Shown: positions 7,111 through 16,147 of the stretch, piece by piece
Position numbering within the stretch: position 1 is the stretch's first letter
Layout: each line of letters starts with the position of its first letter
Source: Clostridium_AI sp964409685
GTDB lineage: Bacteria > Bacillota > Clostridia > Lachnospirales > Lachnospiraceae
Assembly (NCBI GenBank): GCA_964409685.1
Contig: CAYPEJ010000006.1
Span: forward strand, 1-64,000
DNA length: 64,000 nt
Direction: 5' to 3'
The notes under the pieces: generated by a model
The model's database searches: none
What the model saw: the letters and a program-made list of their open reading frames with translations, nothing else
Told to the model about the DNA's origin: nothing
Program-made: the position numbers and the translations under genes

Positions 7111-9585
7111 ATGTCTAAATTAAAGCTTGTACTTTCGGCATTTCGAAATCAAAAGTTAAAGTTTTTGATGGTATTTTTAGTTATATTATTAACGTTATTA
7201 ATATTTAATATTAGTTCGTCTTTACAGAAATCCGTAGTAGATACACGAATGGGACAATTGCGAGAACTTACGGATAATTCACAGGTTGTTGTAAGTAAGT
7301 CAGATGGTACCTATGCAGGATTTGATAAAAATGAATTTTTAGAACATTACTTAGAACCTTACAATGAATCAAATGGTGGGATGATTGAGGATTTTATTAC
7401 GAGAACGTATTGTTATGTTGGTATTCCAGAAACAGAAGTAGAATTATTTCTATTTGGTACAGATGTCGTACATCAAAATGAAATTTATAAATTTGATTTG
7501 GAATCGGGAGATATAAGTGACTGGGAACAATACGACATTATGTTATCTAGTGAATTTGCAAAGGAATATAATTATCAAGTAGGCGATGCAATCGAGATAC
7601 AACATGGTGATGCAAAAGCGACTATGAAGATTCGGGCAATATCAAAAGATGCTGGAATGTTTCGAAATGCAGGCACCTTTGGACTTACAAGTCAAGAATT
7701 CTTAGATGAGTTTGCAGAGCGAGAAGGATTGGTAAATCGAATTGATCTTACATTAGCAAATTTAGATGAAATGGATCAGTTTGTAAGTGAGATGAATGAA
7801 GCATTAACGGAAATAGGATTGTCTGCCACTGCAAAATATAGTATTAGTTATTTTCATGCATATGTGACAACAGTTGTACTTGCATTGAATATCTTTAGTA
7901 TTTTTTTAGTATTATTGGCTGTTTATATGCTGTATTCCCTATTTCAGTCCTATGTATACGAAAATGTGGGACAAATGGCAACATTGCGAAGCATAGGATA
8001 TTCTATAACAGAATATCGTACGATACTTTGTATGCAAGTATTTACCGTTGTTTTGTTTGCTTTTGTATGTAGTGTTTTATTGACACCACTTGCAATTAAG
8101 ATATTTGGTGGTATTATGTTTCAGCAGAATACAAAAGTAGTTGTAAATTATGGAACGGTTGTATGGAAAGCTCTTATTGTTTTCGCAATTGCAATTGTAA
8201 GTATCTATCTAGCATCTTATAAAATAAGTAAGACATCCACAATTTCATTGATTCGCAATAATGTAAGTTATCAGAAAACACATTTTAATAAATTGCGTTG
8301 TATCATTGCGTTCATCTGTCTTGGAGTTACAATAGGATGTTATGTGTTTCAAAGGAAAGAGGGAAGCTTGTATTTAAATTATACGATATTGTTTGGAATT
8401 AGTATCACCTTTATTCTATTTCAAGATGTATTGATACGAATATATGCAACTATTATTTCGAGAATATTACGAAATCGAAAGAGGACGCTTGGTTTATTTG
8501 GAAAACAGGTAAAGACTACACTGATTTCTTATTTGCCTGCGGTAACTGCTGTTGCCTTTGTGTTGTCCATTTCAATGGTGATTTTATCCATGATGGACAT
8601 TTTGAATACAGCCATGGATAAAATGTATAGTGGTGCTGATATGTGCATGACCATTTATGACAGTAATTATGATAGATATATAGAAGAATTGGAACAGTAT
8701 GAAGAGGTTGACTCGTACATAGTTGAGCGTAGAAAAAAAGCTGAGATAAACGATACCGATGTAATAGTCGCAAGTGTGGCAGATGACTGGACAGTTGGGC
8801 AGTATGAGATGGTAGTAGATAGTCAGGAAGCGAAAAAGTTTCAGGATTTATCAGAGGAAAATAATGTTATTATCTCCGATACGTTATCAAAGAAATGGAA
8901 TATGGAAAAAGGGGAAAAACTTGTTTTGGAAGAACATACTTTTTCGATTGCAGGTGTAGTGAAGACATTTGAAAATATGGGAGAAATAATCTTCATATCA
9001 CAGGATTCTTTTCTGAATACTTGGGACAATTATGATTATTGTACCGTACTGATTACAAGTAAGGAAGGCATAGATTTGGATACACTGAAAACGGAAATGC
9101 AAAGTGACTTAGAATCTATTGGAGATGCACGAATCTCAACAATAGAAGAAATGAGTAGAGACAACAAAAAGTCTAATCAGGTAATTATGAAAGCGATATT
9201 TGCATTTGCTATTATTATTATTCTAGTAAGTGGAATCGGTCTTTGTAGTGTTGTTATGATTAGTATTTTATTGAGGCAACGAGAATTTATTGTATACCAA
9301 ACGGTGGGTATTCCAAAATCAAGTATTCTTAAAATTGGAGTTCTAGAAGCTTTATCCATTAGTTTTTACGGTTTCATAAATGCTATTGTTGTACAGCATT
9401 TTATATTGAAGGTGATAGTAGAAATTTTATCGTATTATGTTGGAAGCTTAGAGGCAAGTGGAAATCTTATTTCAGGTGTTAAGCTTTTGGCTGGTATTGT
9501 AGTATTAACAACAGTAGTTATCGTTGGAGTAACCAAGAAATATGCCTTAACAGAGGATTTGATTGAGAAAATAAAAGTAAGCTAA
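7111..9585 (+). CDS. FtsX/MacB-type ABC permease
   Basis: This 824-residue protein has an N-terminal membrane helix (residues about 17-32), a large extracellular domain, three helices around residues 250-370, a further pair near 395-440, and a second N-terminal-like helix plus a domain and three helices from about 465 to 815. This duplicated FtsX layout is typical of BceB- or MacB-like permeases. The partner ATPase gene follows 22 nt later. Placed at the end of the RiPP operon, it probably serves immunity or lipoprotein/peptide extrusion. Confidence 0.85.
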   Translation: MSKLKLVLSAFRNQKLKFLMVFLVILLTLLIFNISSSLQKSVVDTRMGQLRELTDNSQVVVSKSDGTYAGFDKNEFLEHYLEPYNESNGGMIEDFITRTYCYVGIPETEVELFLFGTDVVHQNEIYKFDLESGDISDWEQYDIMLSSEFAKEYNYQVGDAIEIQHGDAKATMKIRAISKDAGMFRNAGTFGLTSQEFLDEFAEREGLVNRIDLTLANLDEMDQFVSEMNEALTEIGLSATAKYSISYFHAYVTTVVLALNIFSIFLVLLAVYMLYSLFQSYVYENVGQMATLRSIGYSITEYRTILCMQVFTVVLFAFVCSVLLTPLAIKIFGGIMFQQNTKVVVNYGTVVWKALIVFAIAIVSIYLASYKISKTSTISLIRNNVSYQKTHFNKLRCIIAFICLGVTIGCYVFQRKEGSLYLNYTILFGISITFILFQDVLIRIYATIISRILRNRKRTLGLFGKQVKTTLISYLPAVTAVAFVLSISMVILSMMDILNTAMDKMYSGADMCMTIYDSNYDRYIEELEQYEEVDSYIVERRKKAEINDTDVIVASVADDWTVGQYEMVVDSQEAKKFQDLSEENNVIISDTLSKKWNMEKGEKLVLEEHTFSIAGVVKTFENMGEIIFISQDSFLNTWDNYDYCTVLITSKEGIDLDTLKTEMQSDLESIGDARISTIEEMSRDNKKSNQVIMKAIFAFAIIIILVSGIGLCSVVMISILLRQREFIVYQTVGIPKSSILKIGVLEALSISFYGFINAIVVQHFILKVIVEILSYYVGSLEASGNLISGVKLLAGIVVLTTVVIVGVTKKYALTEDLIEKIKVS

Positions 9586-9607
9586 GGTAGGAGGGGAATC
9601 AAGAGAT

Positions 9608-10285
9608 ATGTTGACTGCGAAAAATATACGAAAAGTATTTCATGAAGGAGTAGATGTTGAGGTAATATCGGGGATAGATTTCACAATAAATAGAGGTGAT
9701 TTTGTTGTAATCACAGGAAAGTCAGGTTCTGGAAAGTCAACGTTACTTTATCTATTAAGTGGGTTGGAACGTCCAACAGAAGGAGAAGTATTTTATCATG
9801 ATATATGTCTCAATACGTTAAAGGACAAAGAGATTAGTAAGTTGAGAAGAACAAAGTTTGGATTTGTATTTCAATTTTATAATCTAGTACCAACACTGAG
9901 TGTTCGTGATAATATTTATTTACCATTGGATTTTAGTGAGAGTATGAAGAAACAGCGAAAAGAGAAAATAGATTTTTACATAGAGACACTTGGTTTGAAG
10001 GAGAAAATCAATTCTTTTCCACATAAATTGTCAGGGGGGCAGCAACAAAGAGTAGCGATTGCGCGAGCATTAGCGATTGAACCAGAGATTATATTTGCAG
10101 ATGAGCCTACTGGAAATTTGGATTCGGTAACAAGTGTGGAAGTCATGGAGATATTTCAGAAGGTGAATGCAGAACTAAAGATGACCATTGCATTAGTCAC
10201 TCATGATAATACAATTGGTGCCAAATATGCAACGCGTGAGGTTGTAGTGGAAAATGGTAAGATATTAGAGAATCTACTGAAGTAA
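9608..10285 (+). CDS. ABC transporter ATPase (MacB/LolD type)
   Basis: This 225-residue single ATPase domain has GKSGSGKST (Walker A), a Q-loop in FVFQFYNLVP, LSGGQQQRVAIARALA (signature), IIFADEPTGNLDS (Walker B and D-loop) and the switch His in LVTHD. The FQFYNLVPTLSVRDN stretch and ADEPTGNLD are characteristic of the family that pairs with FtsX permeases. It is the last gene of the co-directional run starting at 316 and should energise the permease at 7111. Confidence 0.93.
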   Translation: MLTAKNIRKVFHEGVDVEVISGIDFTINRGDFVVITGKSGSGKSTLLYLLSGLERPTEGEVFYHDICLNTLKDKEISKLRRTKFGFVFQFYNLVPTLSVRDNIYLPLDFSESMKKQRKEKIDFYIETLGLKEKINSFPHKLSGGQQQRVAIARALAIEPEIIFADEPTGNLDSVTSVEVMEIFQKVNAELKMTIALVTHDNTIGAKYATREVVVENGKILENLLK

Positions 10286-10594
10286 AAGTGTTATATCTGA
10301 CAAGAAAAAACATCCAATAATACCAATAAAAAACAAATCACAGAATGGAAAAAATCTGCTATAATATTCTATTATTAGCAAATGCAGATGCAAGACTATA
10401 AGCATCTGCATTTGCTAAACATTTCGATAAATATCGGAAATTCTATTCCAAATATATCTCCCAGAAAAGTAAAAATACAAAAGAAAGGATATTGCCTTGT
10501 AAAAAAATGGTGAAACATACCAAGAACAACATATGTATTTATTTTTAGTCCAGTGCTACAATATGGAGGATTTTACAAGGGAAAGGGAAAATTT
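10286..10594. other. Intergenic region with promoter-like site and strong hairpin
   Basis: This 309-nt gap has no gene. A TATAAT lies at 10360-10365 without a good -35. A perfect 17-bp stem follows (10375-10391 with 10402-10418, 10-nt loop, arms TTAGCAAATGCAGATGC). It is not followed by a T tract, so it is not a standard terminator. It starts about 10 nt after the -10 and would lie at the 5' end of the acyltransferase mRNA, or act as a stabilising 3' end of the RiPP operon mRNA. Confidence 0.5.
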
Positions 10595-11713
10595 ATGAAA
10601 TCAATTTTTACAAAGGAACCGATTAACAATAAAAGGCAGATTGAGCTGGATATTGCAAAGGGATTAGCTTTGGTATTTATGGTGTGGGTGCATACCAATG
10701 AATATTATCAAGGCGCGCAATATCATGGAGGATTCTACAATCGAATGGTAGAATTTTTAGGAAGTCCTCCTGCGGCACCTGTATTTATGTTTTTGTTAGG
10801 TTTAGGGATTGTGTATTCATCAAAAAGCACACCTTCTAAATTGATGAAAAGAGGGATATCATTATTTATTTCTGGCTATGTATTAAGTTTTTGTAGAGAT
10901 GTGTTACCGTATGCTTTATTATTTAGAAGAGAACGTGATACGGAGCTACTAATAGAAGCGTGGGACCTTCTATGGGGCGTTGACATTCTACAATTTGCCG
11001 GATTAACATTTTTATTCTTTGCATTTGTAAAGAAATTTAACATCACACAACAAGCATTATTTTTATTCTGGTGCGTATTTGCAACATTGAATATGGTGTT
11101 AAGAGATATTACATTTTCAAGTGACTTTGCAAACGGATTCTTCGGATTATTCTGGGGGACAGATGATTATTCTTGGTTCCCATTCTTAAACTGGATTACA
11201 TTCCCGATTCAAGGGTATGTATGCGGATACTATTTAATGCGCTGTACGGATAAGAGAGCATTATATAAGAAAGTTCTGATTTTAGCAGGAACAATTTCCA
11301 TTCCGCTTTGGATTTATAGCTACGTAAATGATGTTCAGTTCGGAGCATTTGGTGAACTATGGCAACAGGCTTACTATCATCACGACATTATGGGAAGCTT
11401 AGTGCTTAGTGCATTTGCGATGCTATGGATTAGTTTATGTTACTTTGCAGAACCATTTATACCTGAATTTTTTAAAGTGTCTTTATCTAGATGGAGTAAA
11501 AATGTAAATACGATCTATTGTATTCACTATACAATCCTAGGATTCTTATTACTTGTATTAAGTGAAGAAGGATATCATCCGATTATGGTTTGTATCATTG
11601 GATTAGTGGTACTATTTGTAAGTGATTTATTGTGTACGATTTATAATAATAGAAGTTCATTTGCACTTAGAAAGAAGAAAGAGGCATTGTTAAATCAACT
11701 AAAGATTGATTAG
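10595..11713 (+). CDS. Multi-pass acyltransferase-like membrane protein
   Basis: ATG 10595 gives 372 residues; GTG 10553 would add 14, but a GGGAAAGGGAAA site favours the ATG. It opens RQIELDIAKGLALVFMVWVHTNEYY, then SPPAAPVFMFLLGLGIVYS, a pattern seen in the DUF1624/heparan-glucosaminide acetyltransferase-like and acyltransferase 3 families. About nine to ten hydrophobic segments follow, and the C-terminus is basic. It probably moves an acyl group across or onto an envelope molecule; the substrate is unknown. It stands alone between a long leader and a bidirectional terminator. Confidence 0.65.
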   Translation: MKSIFTKEPINNKRQIELDIAKGLALVFMVWVHTNEYYQGAQYHGGFYNRMVEFLGSPPAAPVFMFLLGLGIVYSSKSTPSKLMKRGISLFISGYVLSFCRDVLPYALLFRRERDTELLIEAWDLLWGVDILQFAGLTFLFFAFVKKFNITQQALFLFWCVFATLNMVLRDITFSSDFANGFFGLFWGTDDYSWFPFLNWITFPIQGYVCGYYLMRCTDKRALYKKVLILAGTISIPLWIYSYVNDVQFGAFGELWQQAYYHHDIMGSLVLSAFAMLWISLCYFAEPFIPEFFKVSLSRWSKNVNTIYCIHYTILGFLLLVLSEEGYHPIMVCIIGLVVLFVSDLLCTIYNNRSSFALRKKKEALLNQLKID

Positions 11714-11745
11714 ATTTATAATAGCTTAAATAAGTAGTTCAAAGT

Positions 11746-11791
11746 AAAAAGAAATCCAATAGAATTTCGATTCTAGAGGATTTCTTTTTGT
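11746..11791. terminator. Bidirectional terminator between acyltransferase and sulP
   Basis: AAAAAGAAATCC (11746-11757) pairs with GGATTTCTTTTT (11778-11789). An inner TAGAAT-ttcg-ATTCTA stem makes almost the whole element double-stranded. Both outer arms are A-rich or T-rich, so it can end transcripts from either side. It sits between two converging genes. Confidence 0.9.
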
Positions 11792-11826
11792 ATATCATTC
11801 TATATTCGCTTTCCAAGAGCCATTGA

Positions 11827-13482
11827 TTATGACGCGCGAGCCTGCATGTTCTCTGCGCAGCTTAACGCTTCATCAATACAACTACAGAAATATTCTTCAC
11901 CAATTCGCTCAACAAACCCCGCTTTCTCCATGATCTGCATAGGTTGTTTATTTACATGAGAAAGGACTAATTGAACTTTTTTCTTCTTACATTCCAGGTA
12001 CAATTGTTCCAAAGAATGTAAGGCAGTTGCGTCGATTGCACCAACACTTCTCATACGAAGAATCAAACAGTTATCCGTATTCTTCAAAGAAATCTCCATA
12101 ATCTTATCAGCAGCACCGAAAAACATCGGACCACTAATTTCATATACTAAAGTATTCTCAGGAACTTTTCGTAGGGAAATGCTATCTGGGTCGTCATCAT
12201 CATCCTCAATATATTTCCAACCTTCCACTTCTGTTACTTCGCTCATTCGTTTCATAAATAATAAAGCAGCTAACACCATACCCACTTCAATTGCCACAAC
12301 CAAATCAAAGAATACGGTTAAGACAAATGTAGTAACTAACACGATAATATCACTCTTTGGTGATGTTTTTAAAAGTTGTACAAATTTTCTCCAACCACTC
12401 ATATTGTATGCAACTTCAAATAAAATGGCTGCAATGGTAGGCATTGGAATCAATGTGGCATAAGGCATTAATACTACTAAGATTAGAAGTAATACCACAG
12501 CGTGAACCATACCAGCGATAGGGGTTCTACCACCATTTTTAATGTTAGCAGCAGTACGCGCGATTGCTCCCGTTGCAGGAATACCACCAAATAGTGCAGA
12601 AGCCACATTTCCAGCACCTTGGGCAATTAATTCCATATTGGAACGATGCTTCGAGTTAATCATGGAATCTGCAACCACACATGATAATAAAGATTCAATG
12701 GCAGCTAGAATCGCAATGGTAAATGCATTTGAAAGCTGTGAACGTATCATAGCAAATGATATATTTGGAGCAGATACCGTTGGAAGTTTATTAGAAATGG
12801 TATATAAATCTCCAATTGTATTTGCTTTTAGTCCAAGGAATTTTACCATAATGATACCAGCGATTACGGCAATCAGTGAACCTGGAATTTTCTTATTAAT
12901 CTTAGGCCAAATAATTAGGATTGCAAGAGAGATTGCACCTACTAGTAAGGCCTGCCAATTTAAAGTATGTATAAATAAAATATCATATTTTACCTTATCC
13001 ATTGTTTCGATTAAAGGTTCTTCAGAAACAATTGTAAGACCTAGGAAATCTTTGATTTGTCCTAGAAAAATAGTAACTGCGATACCAGCAGTGAATCCTG
13101 TTGTAATTGGATACGGAATGAATTTTATTAAAGAACCCATTCGGAAGAATCCCATTAGAATTAAGATAAGTCCTGCCATTAAGGTGGCGACTATTAGCCC
13201 GTCTAAACCATCTTTTGCTACTATACCAGCTACAATCGTTGCAAATGCAGCGGTTGGGCCTGAAATCTGTACTCTCGAACCTCCTAAAAAGGAAATGACA
13301 AATCCACCGATAATCGCGGTATAAATTCCTTTTTCAGGTGTAACCCCTGAAGCTAATGCGAGGGCAATTGAGAGTGGTAGGGCAATGATAGCAACAATGA
13401 TACCAGCGATAATATCCTTAATCAGTTGCTCTTTCGTGTACCCTTTCATAACTGAAAACAATTTTGGCTTTCGTTTTTCCAT
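11827..13482 (-). CDS. SulP-family anion transporter with STAS domain
   Basis: This 551-residue protein reads on the minus strand from ATG 13482. The membrane domain starts DIIAGIIVAIIALPLSIALALASGV and contains the SulP signature region ISGPTAAFATIVAGIVA, with about 12-14 helices up to residue 405. The C-terminal part from about 430 is a STAS domain (VYEISGPMFFGAADKI, LRMRSVGAIDATALHSLEQL). SulP proteins move sulfate, bicarbonate or dicarboxylates; the substrate cannot be told here. The gene is divergent from the wall hydrolase at 13724. Confidence 0.93.
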   Translation of the reverse strand: MEKRKPKLFSVMKGYTKEQLIKDIIAGIIVAIIALPLSIALALASGVTPEKGIYTAIIGGFVISFLGGSRVQISGPTAAFATIVAGIVAKDGLDGLIVATLMAGLILILMGFFRMGSLIKFIPYPITTGFTAGIAVTIFLGQIKDFLGLTIVSEEPLIETMDKVKYDILFIHTLNWQALLVGAISLAILIIWPKINKKIPGSLIAVIAGIIMVKFLGLKANTIGDLYTISNKLPTVSAPNISFAMIRSQLSNAFTIAILAAIESLLSCVVADSMINSKHRSNMELIAQGAGNVASALFGGIPATGAIARTAANIKNGGRTPIAGMVHAVVLLLILVVLMPYATLIPMPTIAAILFEVAYNMSGWRKFVQLLKTSPKSDIIVLVTTFVLTVFFDLVVAIEVGMVLAALLFMKRMSEVTEVEGWKYIEDDDDDPDSISLRKVPENTLVYEISGPMFFGAADKIMEISLKNTDNCLILRMRSVGAIDATALHSLEQLYLECKKKKVQLVLSHVNKQPMQIMEKAGFVERIGEEYFCSCIDEALSCAENMQARAS

Positions 13483-13723
13483 CGGTTTTCCCGTCCTTTT
13501 TTATTGTCTTTTGTGCATAGCATGCAACGTTTTTAATCATAGTACTTTCAAACTAAGTCTGCAAGTAAAAAATATTTGTACATAAAGACCATGAATTTGT
13601 ACAATGTAAACAAAATACTGCATTTCTAATCTATCTCAGGTCTTCCCCTGCCATAAACCTGCCATATCTTTACTATACTATTTATCCTATGTAAAGTATA
13701 TAAATGGTTATGGAGGAGGAAAT
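13483..13723. promoter_or_regulatory. Divergent promoter region of sulP and wall hydrolase
   Basis: This 241-nt region separates two divergent genes. TTGTACA occurs at 13577-13583 and the related palindrome TTGTACAA at 13597-13604. CTATACTATTTATCC just before 13695 offers a -10-like TATACT for the plus-strand gene. GGAGGAGG at 13711-13718 is its ribosome site. No riboswitch was recognised. Confidence 0.4.
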
Positions 13724-16060
13724 ATGTCAGTCAATCGCGAAAAAGGCAGAATCATCACCGCAATCTTTCTTTGCGTTTTTATTGTTCTACTTATATCAGA
13801 AACAAGAATACAAATGACTTCATATGCAGCAACAACCACCACGATATCGGTTCCCGCTATGGTGACAGGTAATAATGTATATGTACGTAAAAAAGCATCT
13901 CGAACAGCGGACAAGCTTATATACAATAAAGCGGATGTGAAACTAAACAAGAATAAAGCGGTTACCATCAAAGGACAATCCATTGTAAGTGGTGAAAAAT
14001 GGTATAAGATTTCATTTACAATCGGTAAGAAAACCTTAACAGGATATATGTTGAGTGATTACATACAATTAACACTTGCTAAAACGGTAAAAGCCAAGGT
14101 TATTACCACAACAAAGCAGAAAGTACGAACTAAGGCTGGAAAAAATACATATCTTAAAGTAAATGGAAAAGTTGTAACATTAGCTAAAGGAAAAGCGGTA
14201 ACCATTCAAAAAGAAACCACTTTATCCAATAAAAAATGGTTTTATGTATCGTTTGTCTACAACAAGAAAACATATAAAGGATATTTGTTGGCAAATAGTA
14301 TTACATTTCAGGCAACAACGACTACAACGAAGTCGTCCACTACCCCAGTAGTTACCACAACAATCCCATCACCATCTCCAACTCCAAGCACAACTACAGT
14401 CGTTGGAAAAACTGGCGTTGTAACTGCAACTAGATTAAATGTTCGAACAGGAGCTGGAACTACATTTGCCCAACTAGTCTATAATTCTACTAATGTACAA
14501 TTAATAAAAGGAACAGGTGTTACTATCCTAGCTAGTAAAACTGTTGATAATGTAATTTGGTACAAGATACAATTTGAATATGGAGAAGTGACACTAAAAG
14601 GATTTGTATGTGGAAGTTATATCTTGATTGGAGGAACTCCAACGGCATCATCTGCCCCAGTGGCATCCAAAGTTCCAACCACCACACCATCGCCAACACC
14701 AACACCAACACCTTCCACATCACCATCGGAAACCCCAATCACAAGCCAAAGTCCAACCACATCAATTGTACCATTAACCGATGCAGAATTCGAAGCCGCT
14801 TTAACAAGTGAAGGTTTCCCAGAAAGTTATAAAAGTTCTCTAAGAACGCTACATACTAAGTATCCATTATGGCAATTCAAAGTCTATAAAGTCGGTTACG
14901 ATTGGGACACTGTCATTGCCAAAGAAACTACGTTAGGAAAGAACTTAATTACCAATTCCAAAGCACTAGGTTGGAAATCCTTCGAGACAGGTGCTTACAA
15001 TTGGTCTACTGATAAATTTATTCCATTTGACGGATCTACGTGGGTTACAGCATCAAAAGCAGCAGTAGAATACTACATGGACCCACGTAATTTCTTAACA
15101 ACAGATGGAATATTCCAATTTGAATACCTCGGCTATTCTTCTGAGTATCAAACTTTAAGCGGTGTAGAAAGTATTTTGAGAAATACCGTATTATCAAATA
15201 CTTCCTATAACTACACCGATGCAGCAGGAACAAGCCAAAATATTACTTACGGAGAAACATTTATTGCAGCAGCAGAGTATTCAGGTGTAAATCCATTCCA
15301 CCTTGCAACTAGAGTAAAACAAGAAGTTGTTACTTCCAAAGGATTAAGTTCCTCTGCAACAGGAACCTTTTCAGGTTACACAGGATACTACAATTTTTAC
15401 AACATAGGTGCATATCACAGCACAGCAACCAATGGCGCCATTATCAATGGTTTAAAATTTGCCATAAGCGGAAATGGTATGTCCGCGGCAAATCAAGCTA
15501 CCTTTATGATTCCATGGAACAGCCAGTATAATGCCATCGTTGGAGGCGCAAAATATATAGGGAATAATTACATCAACCGTGGTCAAAATACGGTATATTT
15601 ACAAAAGTTTAACTTGTCATCCTACAGCACATTTAATCATCAATATATGGCAAATGTAGAAGCCGCAAAAGCCGAAGCCCAGAAGATATACGCAGCTTAT
15701 CAAAACTTTACAGAGATTCCAGTAGTATTTTATATCCCTGTATTTGAAAATATGCCAGCTCAAAACTGTGGAGTTCCAGCAACTGTATTAAACCCAAACA
15801 ACTGGCTCAAAACACTAAGCGTTACAGGCTGTACCATGACACCTACCTTTAAAATTACCAATGGCGAAGACACAAGCTATACAGTTATTGTTGACAGTGA
15901 AACAACAAGTGTTAAAATAAATGCAACAAGTGTTAGTTCTCTTGCAACAGTAACTGGAACTGGAACTTTTGAAATCGCAGAAGGAACCAATACTTTTAAA
16001 GTAAACGTAACTGCTCAAAATGGCGACATACGAACTTACATAATATATGTAATTCGTTAA
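13724..16060 (+). CDS. Secreted SH3-domain N-acetylglucosaminidase (GH73-like) wall hydrolase
   Basis: This 778-residue protein has a signal peptide (residues about 10-38, ending SYAATTT). Three SH3b repeats follow (about 45-120, 122-195, 225-300), each with an R-x-x-A-G or similar motif and a WYKI/WFYV strand. A Thr/Ser/Pro linker covers about 300-345. Residues about 355-670 form a LytG/LytB-like glucosaminidase domain, with YMDPRNFLTTDGIFQFEYL and FIAAAEYSGVNPFHLATRVKQE carrying the expected acidic catalytic region. A cadherin-like beta sandwich ends the protein. It cleaves peptidoglycan glycan strands outside the cell. Confidence 0.9.
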   Translation: MSVNREKGRIITAIFLCVFIVLLISETRIQMTSYAATTTTISVPAMVTGNNVYVRKKASRTADKLIYNKADVKLNKNKAVTIKGQSIVSGEKWYKISFTIGKKTLTGYMLSDYIQLTLAKTVKAKVITTTKQKVRTKAGKNTYLKVNGKVVTLAKGKAVTIQKETTLSNKKWFYVSFVYNKKTYKGYLLANSITFQATTTTTKSSTTPVVTTTIPSPSPTPSTTTVVGKTGVVTATRLNVRTGAGTTFAQLVYNSTNVQLIKGTGVTILASKTVDNVIWYKIQFEYGEVTLKGFVCGSYILIGGTPTASSAPVASKVPTTTPSPTPTPTPSTSPSETPITSQSPTTSIVPLTDAEFEAALTSEGFPESYKSSLRTLHTKYPLWQFKVYKVGYDWDTVIAKETTLGKNLITNSKALGWKSFETGAYNWSTDKFIPFDGSTWVTASKAAVEYYMDPRNFLTTDGIFQFEYLGYSSEYQTLSGVESILRNTVLSNTSYNYTDAAGTSQNITYGETFIAAAEYSGVNPFHLATRVKQEVVTSKGLSSSATGTFSGYTGYYNFYNIGAYHSTATNGAIINGLKFAISGNGMSAANQATFMIPWNSQYNAIVGGAKYIGNNYINRGQNTVYLQKFNLSSYSTFNHQYMANVEAAKAEAQKIYAAYQNFTEIPVVFYIPVFENMPAQNCGVPATVLNPNNWLKTLSVTGCTMTPTFKITNGEDTSYTVIVDSETTSVKINATSVSSLATVTGTGTFEIAEGTNTFKVNVTAQNGDIRTYIIYVIR

Positions 16061-16147
16061 GTATAACAATCGTTCATATGTATAATGTAGAATTCTAAGT
16101 GAAAATGTTGCCAACAGTTGCGATCATGTAGAAAGGAAAAGAAAAGA

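Noticed and set aside
12179..13324. Plus-strand ORFs inside sulP
   Set aside because: They are antisense frames of a well-conserved SulP gene and have no recognisable domains.
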